The notes beneath the pieces were generated by a model. The model made no database searches and had not been told where the DNA came from. It worked only from the letters and a program-made list of their open reading frames with translations. The translations under genes and the position numbers were made by a program. From the NCBI GenBank assembly GCA_047630175.1, contig JBLHVI010000077.1, positions 1-15,349 of the forward strand: a DNA stretch of 15,349 nucleotides, read 5' to 3'. Below are positions 5,127 through 12,951 of this stretch, piece by piece (the stretch's first letter is position 1; each line of letters starts with the position of its first letter). This stretch comes from UBA4582 sp047630175 (lineage in GTDB: Bacteria; Pseudomonadota; Gammaproteobacteria; Pseudomonadales; Azotimanducaceae).

Positions 5127-6362
5127 TTATTGCGTGCGTTTGGACTGCAAGCTGATAAGTTGAGCCAGGTCATCGAGTAGATGGGGCAAAGCCGCCAGTA
5201 ATAGCGATAGCCGAGCGCGATCATCGGTAGTGATAGCCTCGGCGCCGGCATTGAGCTCTGCCTCCTGCAACGTGATTCGCAAGGCATCTATCGTGGCGTT
5301 GCCATTTGCTGTAGCGAGAGCGGTTAGGTTGACCGGTTCGAACAGCGTCAACGTTAGGCCCCTTAGTTCTGCCGCCAGAAGCTGCTGGCGCGTGGCGCTA
5401 TATTCGCCATGGCCAACGTCCAACGCTATCAAGCGTTCATTGTCATCGATAACTTGCAACGCGGCCCGGCGCAGGTGCTGCACGATTGATAAAGCAAGTC
5501 CCAGCATGACGCGTTGCGCCTCCGCCGTGTTGCTTTCGAGGCTCGAGTATCCGGCTTCATTCATCGCAAAGAGGCTGGCAAGGTCTAGATTGATTTGTTC
5601 AGCGATAATACGCAGCGCATTCCTGCGTCGTAAAATAATCTCACGCCTTAGTCCGTCAGTTAGTTCGCTCTGTCGCTCGTCTGTGCTTGCATGCCTAAAT
5701 TCGTTGTCTAATTTAGGGGCATCGGTATCCAAAATTTGGAAGTCTGTTAGGTCTCGAGCGAAGATCAGATATTCTAGTGCGTGAAAACCGATGCTTACTT
5801 CTTGTGCGTCAGTGAAGCCATGTTGCTCCTGTAGTGACGCGGAGGTCATGGGCACATTAATATCGCTAATGATGCCGCTTCCGGGGTGCGCGTCTAGCGA
5901 ATCTAGATAACCGGGCTCGATAGGCCAAGCGTCGAGTTGATATTGCAGTCTATTTGCGGTCAGGCTGATGTCGCTGTCGAGGCTAATAAAGGCTGGTAGC
6001 GGCAAGTTAGAGAGGTCTGCATAAGCACTGTGAGCTTTCAGCCAGGCTGCTTGTACGTGGGCGTGTTGAGTAGCGTTTGGCGCCTGCAGAAACTGCTCAA
6101 TGGAAAGCCTTAGCGCTTCGGCAAAAATAATACTTTTGCGACTTTCGGTGTTAACAAGTTTCTGCAGCGGTCCGAGATCTATATTAATCGCAGCGGCGTG
6201 ATCGGTTTGTCCAGCCGGTTGGACGGTGACCGAAGTGTCGGCTTGCTCAGAGCAGGCGGCCAAGCAAAACAGAGTGCCGATGCAAAGCCCGATAGCCGGT
6301 TGTCGCAGTTGCAGAGTTCGTTCTGAGGGGTGCACTAGTCTCGTAAGCTGATAATTGGCCAT
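5127..6362 (-). CDS. Imelysin-family (peptidase M75-like) lipoprotein
   Basis: The protein has an N-terminal signal peptide with a lipobox (LAAC, C37) preceded by a hydrophobic stretch, so it is predicted to be a lipoprotein of the cell envelope. The imelysin fold is marked by DAWPIEPGYLD (about 144-154) and the GxHxxE motif GFHALE (192-197). Imelysin proteins are linked to iron or other metal handling (IrpA, EfeO relatives). Peptidase activity is doubtful for most. At 411 residues it is a normal size. The start is open to choice: the ATG at 6362 has AGAAAGG five bases upstream but gives a 20-plus-residue n-region, while a GTG at 6335 gives a more ordinary signal peptide and a one-base overlap (TAGTG) with the upstream stop. 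The gene is co-directional with the phosphatase gene and probably translationally coupled. No iron-transport genes lie nearby. Confidence 0.83.
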   Translation of the reverse strand: MANYQLTRLVHPSERTLQLRQPAIGLCIGTLFCLAACSEQADTSVTVQPAGQTDHAAAINIDLGPLQKLVNTESRKSIIFAEALRLSIEQFLQAPNATQHAHVQAAWLKAHSAYADLSNLPLPAFISLDSDISLTANRLQYQLDAWPIEPGYLDSLDAHPGSGIISDINVPMTSASLQEQHGFTDAQEVSIGFHALEYLIFARDLTDFQILDTDAPKLDNEFRHASTDERQSELTDGLRREIILRRRNALRIIAEQINLDLASLFAMNEAGYSSLESNTAEAQRVMLGLALSIVQHLRRAALQVIDDNERLIALDVGHGEYSATRQQLLAAELRGLTLTLFEPVNLTALATANGNATIDALRITLQEAELNAGAEAITTDDRARLSLLLAALPHLLDDLAQLISLQSKRTQ

Positions 6363-6988
6363 TGGCGCCTTTCTGCGATGTCTCGTAAACGCGAATCCGG
6401 ATCGACGGCTACAGGATGATCCACAAGTTCCAACAGCGGCAGATCATTGGCCGAGTCAGAGTAAAAATGACTGCCTTGCAGGTTGAACTGCGTCTCTGCC
6501 AACCAAGCATTTAAGCGGGTGACCTTGCCGATACCGAAGCTCGGGACGCCCACAAGTTCGCCCGTATAGCGACCATCGACGAGTTCGGCCACTGGCGCGA
6601 TCAAATCAGCGATGCCAAGGCGCTCAACGATAGGCGCAGTAACGAATTCGAGCGTGGCGGTAATCACAAGCAGTGTGTCGCCTGCTTGTCTATGTTGCTC
6701 AATTAAGTGGGTGGCCTTGTCTAGCATCAGCGGCATAATATGCTGTTCAAGAAAATCTTGTCGTGTAGCTTCAAGCAGTGCCGTAGGATGTAGTGCCAAC
6801 GCGGCGCAGGCAAAACGATAGTAGGCATCAGCATCGAGCTCACCGCGTTTGTATTGCGCGTAGAACGCATCATTTTGGGCGCGATGGTCAGCGGTCGCCA
6901 AGCCACGGTTGATCATGAACTCTCCCCAGGCATGATCGCTATCGCCTGCAATCAGTGTTTCATCCAGATCAAATATAGCGAGTGCCAC
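6335..6988 (-). CDS. HAD-IB (SerB-like) phosphatase
   Basis: This is a cytoplasmic haloacid-dehalogenase-superfamily hydrolase with all four motifs, numbered from the chosen start: FDLDET (nucleophile D7, D9), LLVITAT (motif II Thr), the Lys of GIGKVTRL, and FYSDSANDLPLL (motif IV). A helical cap domain lies between motifs I and II. The family includes phosphoserine phosphatase-like enzymes. In Pseudomonas a relative near rppH-ptsP has, as I recall, been reported to act on histidinol phosphate, so that is a candidate substrate, not a conclusion. I chose the GTG at 6988 because GGGGA lies six bases upstream and it gives the usual MALAIFDLDETL start. A TTG at 7006 would add six residues. It is divergent from rppH and overlaps the imelysin gene. 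Confidence 0.85.
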   Translation of the reverse strand: MALAIFDLDETLIAGDSDHAWGEFMINRGLATADHRAQNDAFYAQYKRGELDADAYYRFACAALALHPTALLEATRQDFLEQHIMPLMLDKATHLIEQHRQAGDTLLVITATLEFVTAPIVERLGIADLIAPVAELVDGRYTGELVGVPSFGIGKVTRLNAWLAETQFNLQGSHFYSDSANDLPLLELVDHPVAVDPDSRLRDIAERRQWPIISLRD

Positions 6989-7133
6989 GACGAGTCCCCA
7001 AAACAATTAATTAAGTAGACAGTTTAACGTGATTCAACGCCATGAGGCAGGCTAATTATGCGGGTTGATTGCCCATTGGGTTGGATTCAGACACAATAAA
7101 TGCCTTTTTGTTGAATAACTCAGGTTCCTTCGA

Positions 7134-7613
7134 TTGATTGATGCAGATGGTTATCGACCTAACGTCGGGATGATTGTGGCGAATCCCCAGGGGCAAGTGC
7201 TGTGGGCGCGGCGCGTCGGACAACAGGCCTGGCAGTTTCCTCAGGGTGGTATCCAGGACCGTGAGTCGCCCGAAGAGGCGTTATTCCGTGAACTTAATGA
7301 AGAGATCGGTCTATTACCGAACCAAGTTCAGATTGTCGGGTGTACGCGAGGCTGGTTACGCTACAAGCTGCCGCGACGCCTACTGAGACAGAAAGCCAGT
7401 CATTTTGTTGGTCAGAAGCAAAAGTGGTTTTTGCTCAAAATGTTGGCTGATGACGAGGCGATTTCCTTTACGCACTCCGATACGCCAGAGTTCGATTTTT
7501 GGCAGTGGGTCACTTACTGGTATCCACTGGGTCAGGTGGTGCAGTTTAAAAAAGATGTCTACCGGCGCGCCATGAAGGAACTAGTGCCACACCTGTCGCG
7601 ATGTATACCCTAA
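7134..7613 (+). CDS. rppH: RNA pyrophosphohydrolase RppH (Nudix)
   Basis: RppH removes pyrophosphate from the 5' triphosphate end of mRNAs and so starts 5'-end-dependent decay by RNase E. The Nudix box G-x5-E-x7-REUxEExGU is complete at residues 38-60 (GGIQDRESPEEALFRELNEEIGL region, with R52, E53, E56 and E57). Family-specific segments WARR, WQFPQGG, WLRYKLPRRL, GQKQKWFLL and TPEFDFWQWVTYWYP are present. The 159-residue length matches Pseudomonas-type RppH. The start is a TTG at 7134. It gives the family's invariant MIDxDGYRPNVG N-terminus, and an AGG lies nine bases upstream. ptsP follows after 24 bp, the usual operon. Confidence 0.95.
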   Translation: MIDADGYRPNVGMIVANPQGQVLWARRVGQQAWQFPQGGIQDRESPEEALFRELNEEIGLLPNQVQIVGCTRGWLRYKLPRRLLRQKASHFVGQKQKWFLLKMLADDEAISFTHSDTPEFDFWQWVTYWYPLGQVVQFKKDVYRRAMKELVPHLSRCIP

Positions 7614-7637
7614 CCTTCAGTCAGGGCGAGGCTCTGT

Positions 7638-9911
7638 ATGCTTGATATTCTTCGTCGCGTCATTCAGGAGGTCAATGCTGCCCGGGATCTGGGTACTGCG
7701 CTCGATATCATTGTTGAACGCATACAAGAAGCAATGGGCACTCAAGTGTGTAGCGTTTACCTGCTTAACGAAGATCGTGATCGTTATGTGTTTATGGCGA
7801 ACCGTGGCCTCAACGCAAGTGCCGTGGGGAAAGCGAGTCTGGGGATCGGTGAAGGCCTAGTGGGTTATGTCGGTGAGCGGGCCGAGCCTGTTAATCTTCA
7901 AGACGCGGCTAAACACAGGCGTTACCATTATCTGGAGGAAGTTGGCGAAGAGCCATTTAACGCTTTCTTGGGGGTTCCCATTATCCATCACCGACGAGTA
8001 CTCGGCGTTTTGGTGGTGCAGCAGCGTCTGGCGCGCCGCTATGATGAAAGTGAAGAGGCCTTTTTAATTACGTTGTCGGCCCAGCTGGCAGGCGTCATTG
8101 CGCATGCGCGAGCGACGGGTTCACTGTCGGTGTCGGCAACCACCAGAGAATCAACAGCGAGTCGTTTTCAAGGAAAAGCGGGAGCGCCGGGAGTTGCCAT
8201 CGGTACGGCCACGGTAATTTATCCCGAGGCTGAATTACATACGGTGCCGGATCGTCAGACTGCAAATATTAAAGGTGAGACGGTACTATTCCAACTGGCG
8301 ATTGAGGAGACCCGGGCAGAGATTCGCACCATGAGCGATAAGTTGTCAGATCGTTTGCGGCCGGAAGACCTAGGACTGTTTGAGGCTTACCTGCATATGC
8401 TCGACGATACCGCGATCACGGGCGAGGTGGTGGAATTGATCGCCGCCGGCCAATGGGCTCAAGGCGCATTGCGAACTGTCATTGAGTCTCATGTCGCGAG
8501 TTTTCAAGCCATGGAAGATGATTATCTGCGCGAACGCGGTACCGACGTGCTGGATTTAGGTCGGCGGGTGCTGGCCAAACTACAAAGCCGCGAGGAGCGA
8601 CGCATCACGTATCCTGCCGATACGATTTTGGTAGGTGCTGAATTAACGCCAGCCATGTTTGCCGATGTGCCCCGTGACCGACTCTTGGGACTGGTCTCGG
8701 TCAAAGGTTCGGGTAGCTCCCATGTGGCGATTTTGGCGAAAGCGATGGGTATTCCCACCGTCATGGGCATAGAGGATTTACCAATTCATTTGCTCGATGG
8801 TAAGCCTTTAATTGTCGATGGCTTTGACGGTTGCGTAATTTCTCATCCGGGTGCTGACCAATTGGCGTTTTACCGCAATGTGTTGAAGGAAGAAGAGGCC
8901 CTGACAGAGGGCTTGGAAGAGCTGAAAGATAAGCCCTGTGTTAGTCTCGACGGTCATCGCGTGCGTTTGTGGGTGAATACTGGATTGATGACAGATGCTT
9001 CCCGCTCCTTAGATAGGGGCGCTGAAGGGGTGGGTCTGTATCGTACTGAGGTTCATTTCATGCTCAATGATCGGTTTCCCACCGAGGAAGAGCAAAAAGA
9101 AATCTATCGCGAGCATTTGAAAGCCTTTGCGCCGCGTAATGTCACTATGCGGACATTAGATATTGGCGGCGACAAGGCGTTGAGCTACTTTCCAATCAAA
9201 GAAGAGAACCCGTTTTTGGGCTGGCGTGGTATTCGCGTCACGCTTGACCATCCAGAGATTTTTCTGTCCCAGGTTCGAGCGATGATTCGGGCGAACGAAG
9301 GCGTTGATGCCTACCTGCGAATTATGTTGCCGATGATTAGCAGCGTGTCTGAGGTTGATGAAGCCAAACGCCTTATCGACCAGTGCTATGCTGAGATTAT
9401 CGAAGAAGGTGCGAAGGTCGCGATGCCTGCTGTAGGGGTCATGATCGAGGTGCCCGCTGCGGTTTATCAGGCGCGAGATATTATCAAGCGTGTTGATTTC
9501 CTGTCGGTGGGCAGCAACGACCTTATTCAATATATGCTGGCCGTAGACCGTAACAATTCTAGGGTCGCAGAGTTATACCAAGAGTTTCACCCCGCGGTAC
9601 TGCATGCGTTAAAGCATGTGGTTGATGCGGCACATGCTGAGAAAAAAGGTTTAGGTATCTGTGGCGAGATGGCGGGCAACCCAGCGGCGGCGATTTTACT
9701 TATGGCGATGGGTTACGATGTTTTGTCCATGAATTCGACGAATTTGTTGACGGTAAAATGGGCCGTGCGAAGTTTTGAGTTGAGTAAAGCCAAACGCATC
9801 CTCAGCAAAGTGTTGAAAATGGATAATGCCCACCAGATTAAAACCTATGTCGACGATCAGATGCGGCAGGCAGGGCTTGGCCGCATCGTTCGGTCGCGGC
9901 CATCAGTTTAG
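7638..9911 (+). CDS. ptsP: Phosphoenolpyruvate-protein phosphotransferase PtsP (nitrogen PTS enzyme I)
   Basis: PtsP takes phosphate from phosphoenolpyruvate and passes it to NPr (PtsO), then EIIA-Ntr (PtsN), a signalling chain tied to nitrogen, potassium and carbon balance. The 757-residue protein has a GAF domain (about 1-160), as expected for PtsP and not for sugar enzyme I, then the enzyme I N-terminal helical region (about 175-310), the phosphohistidine domain with H362 in GSGSSHVAILAKAMGIP, and the PEP-binding barrel with LDIGGDKALSYF, GWRGIR and the catalytic C675 in GICGEMAGNP. The ATG has GAGG six bases upstream. It probably shares a transcript with rppH. The partners ptsO and ptsN are not in the window. 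Confidence 0.95.
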   Translation: MLDILRRVIQEVNAARDLGTALDIIVERIQEAMGTQVCSVYLLNEDRDRYVFMANRGLNASAVGKASLGIGEGLVGYVGERAEPVNLQDAAKHRRYHYLEEVGEEPFNAFLGVPIIHHRRVLGVLVVQQRLARRYDESEEAFLITLSAQLAGVIAHARATGSLSVSATTRESTASRFQGKAGAPGVAIGTATVIYPEAELHTVPDRQTANIKGETVLFQLAIEETRAEIRTMSDKLSDRLRPEDLGLFEAYLHMLDDTAITGEVVELIAAGQWAQGALRTVIESHVASFQAMEDDYLRERGTDVLDLGRRVLAKLQSREERRITYPADTILVGAELTPAMFADVPRDRLLGLVSVKGSGSSHVAILAKAMGIPTVMGIEDLPIHLLDGKPLIVDGFDGCVISHPGADQLAFYRNVLKEEEALTEGLEELKDKPCVSLDGHRVRLWVNTGLMTDASRSLDRGAEGVGLYRTEVHFMLNDRFPTEEEQKEIYREHLKAFAPRNVTMRTLDIGGDKALSYFPIKEENPFLGWRGIRVTLDHPEIFLSQVRAMIRANEGVDAYLRIMLPMISSVSEVDEAKRLIDQCYAEIIEEGAKVAMPAVGVMIEVPAAVYQARDIIKRVDFLSVGSNDLIQYMLAVDRNNSRVAELYQEFHPAVLHALKHVVDAAHAEKKGLGICGEMAGNPAAAILLMAMGYDVLSMNSTNLLTVKWAVRSFELSKAKRILSKVLKMDNAHQIKTYVDDQMRQAGLGRIVRSRPSV

Positions 9912-9969
9912 CTGGCGCATTGCCTATCGCTAGGCGGTCACGTACATGACTCGCTGATCCCGCGCGCGC

Positions 9970-10689
9970 TCAACGATCGGTAGTGATGTCGAAAAAAGCG
10001 CTGCTAGACGGCTCGCCGTGGGGCAAAAATGACCGCTCCTCAAACACTATTTGATTCTTGTGCATGATTTTGACGACTGTCGAGGCGCTGGTGCCGTAAC
10101 TGTCGGATTCAATAAAGCGCGCCGAAAAGGCTCTGTCATCGCCGCGGTTAGCTAACAGATTGAACAGTGCCGGGGTACTAAAGCCCGACTGCCCAACCTC
10201 GCCTAAGTCAGCGCGTCCACTGTTAACCTTTGGCCAGTTGCAATCAAGCAGCTGGTTGCTTAGTCCGTAGTAGCCTGCCGTCAGGCGTTGGGCCTGGGCG
10301 CCGCGGTTACTGTAGTAATAGATGTCCTGGCCATCATCAATGAGTAGATTGAAGCCGCGATATTGATCTACGTGGGGCCGGATGCGTTCGATGTAGTCGA
10401 TGCAAGATTCGGTCGAGCGCAAGAAATCTGCTGTTAGAGCACCGCGGCTTAAAGGTGGTACCGGTTCAACGGGCGTTTCGCGAAAGTTGGTGACCGCGGC
10501 AAAGCGTCCGCGGCGATTAACCCCAAGCCAAGTGCCGCCCGCTTGTAAATCGCGGCCTGCCAGCACTTCTGGCGCGGCGCTCCAGAACGCCGGGCGGGCA
10601 GTGGGCCGTGCATAGAGTTCATCACGATTGGCAGCGACCACCATGCGATGTTCTGCGTCTGGAGAAATACAAAATAAAATCAAACACAT
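9970..10689 (-). CDS. NRDE (TANGO2-like) family protein
   Basis: The protein begins MCLILF and carries the name-giving VVAANRDELYARPT, then EVLAGRDLQAGGTWLGVNRRGRFAAVTNFRE and GLSNQLLDCNWPKV, all typical of the NRDE family that includes eukaryotic TANGO2. Family members have an Ntn-hydrolase-like fold with Cys at position 2. TANGO2-like proteins have been linked to haem and lipid handling, but the bacterial role is not established. I use the ATG at 10689 because it places the conserved Cys second. An ATG at 10710 would put seven extra residues ahead of it. Neither has a clear Shine-Dalgarno sequence. The gene is convergent with ptsP, separated by 58 bp without a clear terminator, and divergent from lgt. 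A similar gene occurs between ptsP and lgt in Pseudomonas. Confidence 0.85.
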   Translation of the reverse strand: MCLILFCISPDAEHRMVVAANRDELYARPTARPAFWSAAPEVLAGRDLQAGGTWLGVNRRGRFAAVTNFRETPVEPVPPLSRGALTADFLRSTESCIDYIERIRPHVDQYRGFNLLIDDGQDIYYYSNRGAQAQRLTAGYYGLSNQLLDCNWPKVNSGRADLGEVGQSGFSTPALFNLLANRGDDRAFSARFIESDSYGTSASTVVKIMHKNQIVFEERSFLPHGEPSSSAFFDITTDR

Positions 10690-10744
10690 AGGAGAATTTC
10701 GTAGGATCAAGAAATTGCGAGTTTATCATCGCCGCGGGTTACTG

Positions 10745-10750
10745 GATAAT
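10745..10750 (+). promoter_or_regulatory. Possible -10 element for lgt
   Basis: GATAAT lies 36 bp before the lgt ATG, in the divergent gap with the NRDE gene. The -35 candidate 17 bp upstream (TTTATC) is poor, so this is a weak call. Confidence 0.25.
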
Positions 10751-10786
10751 GCTAAGCCAAATCATATTGAATGTAAGTCGACGCCT

Positions 10787-11569
10787 ATGTGGCACTATCC
10801 CGAATTCGATCCTATCCTGGTTAGCCTAGGTCCCGTCAGCATCCACTGGTATGCCCTGAGCTATTTGGTGGGTATCGGTATTGTCTGGTGGTCTCTGGGC
10901 CGTCGATCGCGGGCCTACAGTCTAGGTTGGAGTGATGAGCAGACCTCTGACATGATTTTCTATGGCGTGCTGGGTGTTATTCTCGGCGGTCGAATAGGGT
11001 ATATGCTGTTCTACGGGTGGCAGGGTTTAGCCGCTGATCCCCTCAGCCTGTTTCGAGTTTGGCAAGGCGGTATGTCATTCCATGGCGGCTTGTTGGGTGT
11101 TCTGACGGCGATGTATGTGTTTGGTCGACATGTCGGCCGTGGGTTTTTTGCCGTCACAGATTTTATTGCGCCAAGCATTCCTATCGCCCTAGGGTGTGGG
11201 CGTATTGGCAACTTTATTAACGGCGAATTGCCTGGTCGCGTGACAGATGTTCCTTGGGCGGCAATTTATCCCGGTGATTTGGTGGGTCGCCATCCCTCGA
11301 GTTTATATCAGGCATTTTCTGAGGGTGTATTGTTATTTAGCCTGCTTTGGCTTTTCACTCGCCGCCCTCGACCGATCATGGCGGTGTCGGGCGTGTTCCT
11401 CATTGGTTATGGTGGCCTGCGGTTTTGTACTGAATTTTTCCGCGAACCTGATCGCCATTTGATGTTTATTGCCTTCGAATGGATGACAATGGGTCAACTT
11501 CTGTCGCTCCCCATGATTGCATTGGGTGTCGGCTTCTTGATTTACAGCTACCGAAAAGAGACAGTCTGA
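10787..11569 (+). CDS. lgt: Prolipoprotein diacylglyceryl transferase
   Basis: Lgt is an inner-membrane enzyme that moves diacylglycerol from phosphatidylglycerol to the lipobox Cys of prolipoproteins, the first step of lipoprotein maturation. The 260-residue protein opens with FDPILVSLGPVSIHWYALSYLVG, has several membrane segments, the conserved H99 in MSFHGG, and the Lgt signature GCGRIGNFINGELPGR (R139). RHPSSLYQAFSEG follows, then SGVFLIGYGGLRFCTEFFREPD. It is shorter than E. coli Lgt (291) mainly in the loop after the signature. The ATG at 10787 gives the family N-terminus. The frame is open further upstream, but that part has no family similarity. The Shine-Dalgarno sequence is weak. 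fabV follows 7 bp later, so the two are probably cotranscribed. Confidence 0.95.
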   Translation: MWHYPEFDPILVSLGPVSIHWYALSYLVGIGIVWWSLGRRSRAYSLGWSDEQTSDMIFYGVLGVILGGRIGYMLFYGWQGLAADPLSLFRVWQGGMSFHGGLLGVLTAMYVFGRHVGRGFFAVTDFIAPSIPIALGCGRIGNFINGELPGRVTDVPWAAIYPGDLVGRHPSSLYQAFSEGVLLFSLLWLFTRRPRPIMAVSGVFLIGYGGLRFCTEFFREPDRHLMFIAFEWMTMGQLLSLPMIALGVGFLIYSYRKETV

Positions 11570-11576
11570 ATTTATT

Positions 11577-12770
11577 ATGATAATAAAACCGAGAATAAAA
11601 GGCTTTTTATGCACCACCGCTCATCCCTTGGGGTGTGAGATGGACGTCAAGCAGCAGATTGTGCATGTGCGGCAGGCCGATGCCATAGAGGATGGGCCAA
11701 AACGTGTATTGGTGATCGGATCCTCGGGCGGTTACGGGCTGGCATCGCGCATCAGCGCGGCATTTGGCTGCGGTGCTGCGACTATTGGTGTTTTCTTTGA
11801 GCGTCCGGCGGTGAAGAATCGTACGGCCTCGCCAGGCTGGTACAAGTCTGCTGCCTTCACTCGGCAGGCAGCAGAAGTCGGTCTTTATGCGACTAATTTA
11901 AATGGCGATGCGTTCTCAGCAGAGCTTAAGCAAGCCACTATCGACGTGATCAAGCAGGATTTGGGTCAGGTAGACATGGTCGTTTATTCGCTGGCAGCGC
12001 CGGCACGCCAGCTGCCAGATGGCAGCCTGGTGCGTAGTACCTTAAAACCAATCGGTGAGCCGTTTGAGGGTTCAACTATCGACTTGAACTCTGGTGAACT
12101 GCGTTCTGTTAGCTTGGAGCCAGCGTCTCAGGAAGAAGTTAACGATACAGTGAAGGTTATGGGTGGCCAAGACTGGGAGCTTTGGATGGCAGCGCTGCTT
12201 GAGGCTGGGGTTCTAGCGCCAGGCTGCCTAACGACGAATTACACGTATCTCGGCAGCGAAGTCACTTGGCCTATTTACTATCACGGCACTATTGGTAAAG
12301 CCAAAGAAGACCTTGATCGAGCCGCTAAAGCGTTGCAGGCTCCTATGGCCACCGTTAATGGTCAGGCCTACGTGGCCGTGATGAAAGGTGTGATGACTCA
12401 GGCAGCATCCGCAATCCCGGGTATGTCGGTGTATTTATCATTGTTGTTCAAGGTGATGAAGGCCAAGGAGACCCACGAAGGCTGTATCGAGCAAACTACT
12501 CGGCTGTTCAAAAATTTGTTTGTCGATGCGGCGCTGCAGATGGACCAAGAGGGTCGCTTGCGCATGGATGACTGGGAGTTAATGGAGGATGTGCAGGCGT
12601 TTGTTAAGCAAAATTGGTCGAAGGTATCAGCGGACAATCTGATGGATATTACGGATTTTGCTGGTTACCGGCAGGCATATTTGCAGATGCACGGATTTGA
12701 CTTTGACGGTGTGGACTATGACGCTGAGGTTGAGCCCGGGGTTCCCATGACGTTGGCTTACGGTAGCTAG
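11577..12770 (+). CDS. fabV: Enoyl-[acyl-carrier-protein] reductase FabV / trans-2-enoyl-CoA reductase
   Basis: FabV is an NADH-dependent enoyl reductase for the last step of the fatty-acid elongation cycle. It is known in Vibrio, Pseudomonas and Yersinia as a triclosan-insensitive alternative to FabI. The 397-residue length is typical. The protein starts with the family's MIIKPRIKGFLCTTAHPLGC, has the nucleotide-binding VLVIGSSGGYGLASR (44-58), and the Y-x8-K catalytic pair Y234 and K243 in WPIYYHGTIGKAK. SPGWYKSAAF and YSLAAPAR are also conserved. The gene begins 7 bp after lgt, with no strong Shine-Dalgarno sequence, so translation may be coupled to lgt. In many Gammaproteobacteria the gene after lgt is thyA instead. 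Confidence 0.95.
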   Translation: MIIKPRIKGFLCTTAHPLGCEMDVKQQIVHVRQADAIEDGPKRVLVIGSSGGYGLASRISAAFGCGAATIGVFFERPAVKNRTASPGWYKSAAFTRQAAEVGLYATNLNGDAFSAELKQATIDVIKQDLGQVDMVVYSLAAPARQLPDGSLVRSTLKPIGEPFEGSTIDLNSGELRSVSLEPASQEEVNDTVKVMGGQDWELWMAALLEAGVLAPGCLTTNYTYLGSEVTWPIYYHGTIGKAKEDLDRAAKALQAPMATVNGQAYVAVMKGVMTQAASAIPGMSVYLSLLFKVMKAKETHEGCIEQTTRLFKNLFVDAALQMDQEGRLRMDDWELMEDVQAFVKQNWSKVSADNLMDITDFAGYRQAYLQMHGFDFDGVDYDAEVEPGVPMTLAYGS

Positions 12771-12814
12771 GTGGCCGAGACTACCCTGGTTTGGTGCATA
12801 GGTCCTGCTAAAAA

Positions 12815-12830
12815 GCCAACGTTGGCCAAC
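12815..12830. repeat. Overlapping palindromes in the fabV-cyclase gap
   Basis: A 12-bp perfect palindrome (GCCAACGTTGGC, 12815-12826) overlaps a 10-bp one (GTTGGCCAAC, 12821-12830). This leaves a GCCAAC direct repeat four bases apart. With no loop, it looks more like a protein-binding site than a hairpin. It lies about 125 bp before the cyclase start. The rest of this 181-bp gap shows no clear promoter or terminator. Confidence 0.4.
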
Positions 12831-12951
12831 ATGTCCGGCATTTCTTCCCAATGAGTTTGTTGTTGATCTCACAGTAATCGGTGGTAGTGGCTTACATGTC
12901 ATGTCGCCGTTGTGACTTGGCTCCTATGATCCGGGTTGATCTACTAGGTTC

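Noticed and set aside
5230..5784. Long plus-strand open frame (184 codons) opposite the imelysin gene
   Set aside because: It is antisense to a gene with clear family motifs. Its product is rich in Ser, Arg and Ala with no recognisable domain, as expected for a shadow frame.
9912..9969. Bidirectional terminator between ptsP and the NRDE gene
   Set aside because: Only a 5-bp stem (GCCTA/TAGGC at 9922-9935) is visible, with no T run on either side.
10628..10786. Upstream extension of Lgt from 10628
   Set aside because: The frame is open, but it overlaps the start of the NRDE gene on the other strand and the 53 extra residues show no Lgt similarity. The family N-terminus begins at the ATG at 10787.
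12855..12925. CRP-binding site before the adenylate cyclase
   Set aside because: TCACA and TGTGA sequences occur, but in the wrong order and about 40 bp apart instead of TGTGA-N6-TCACA.
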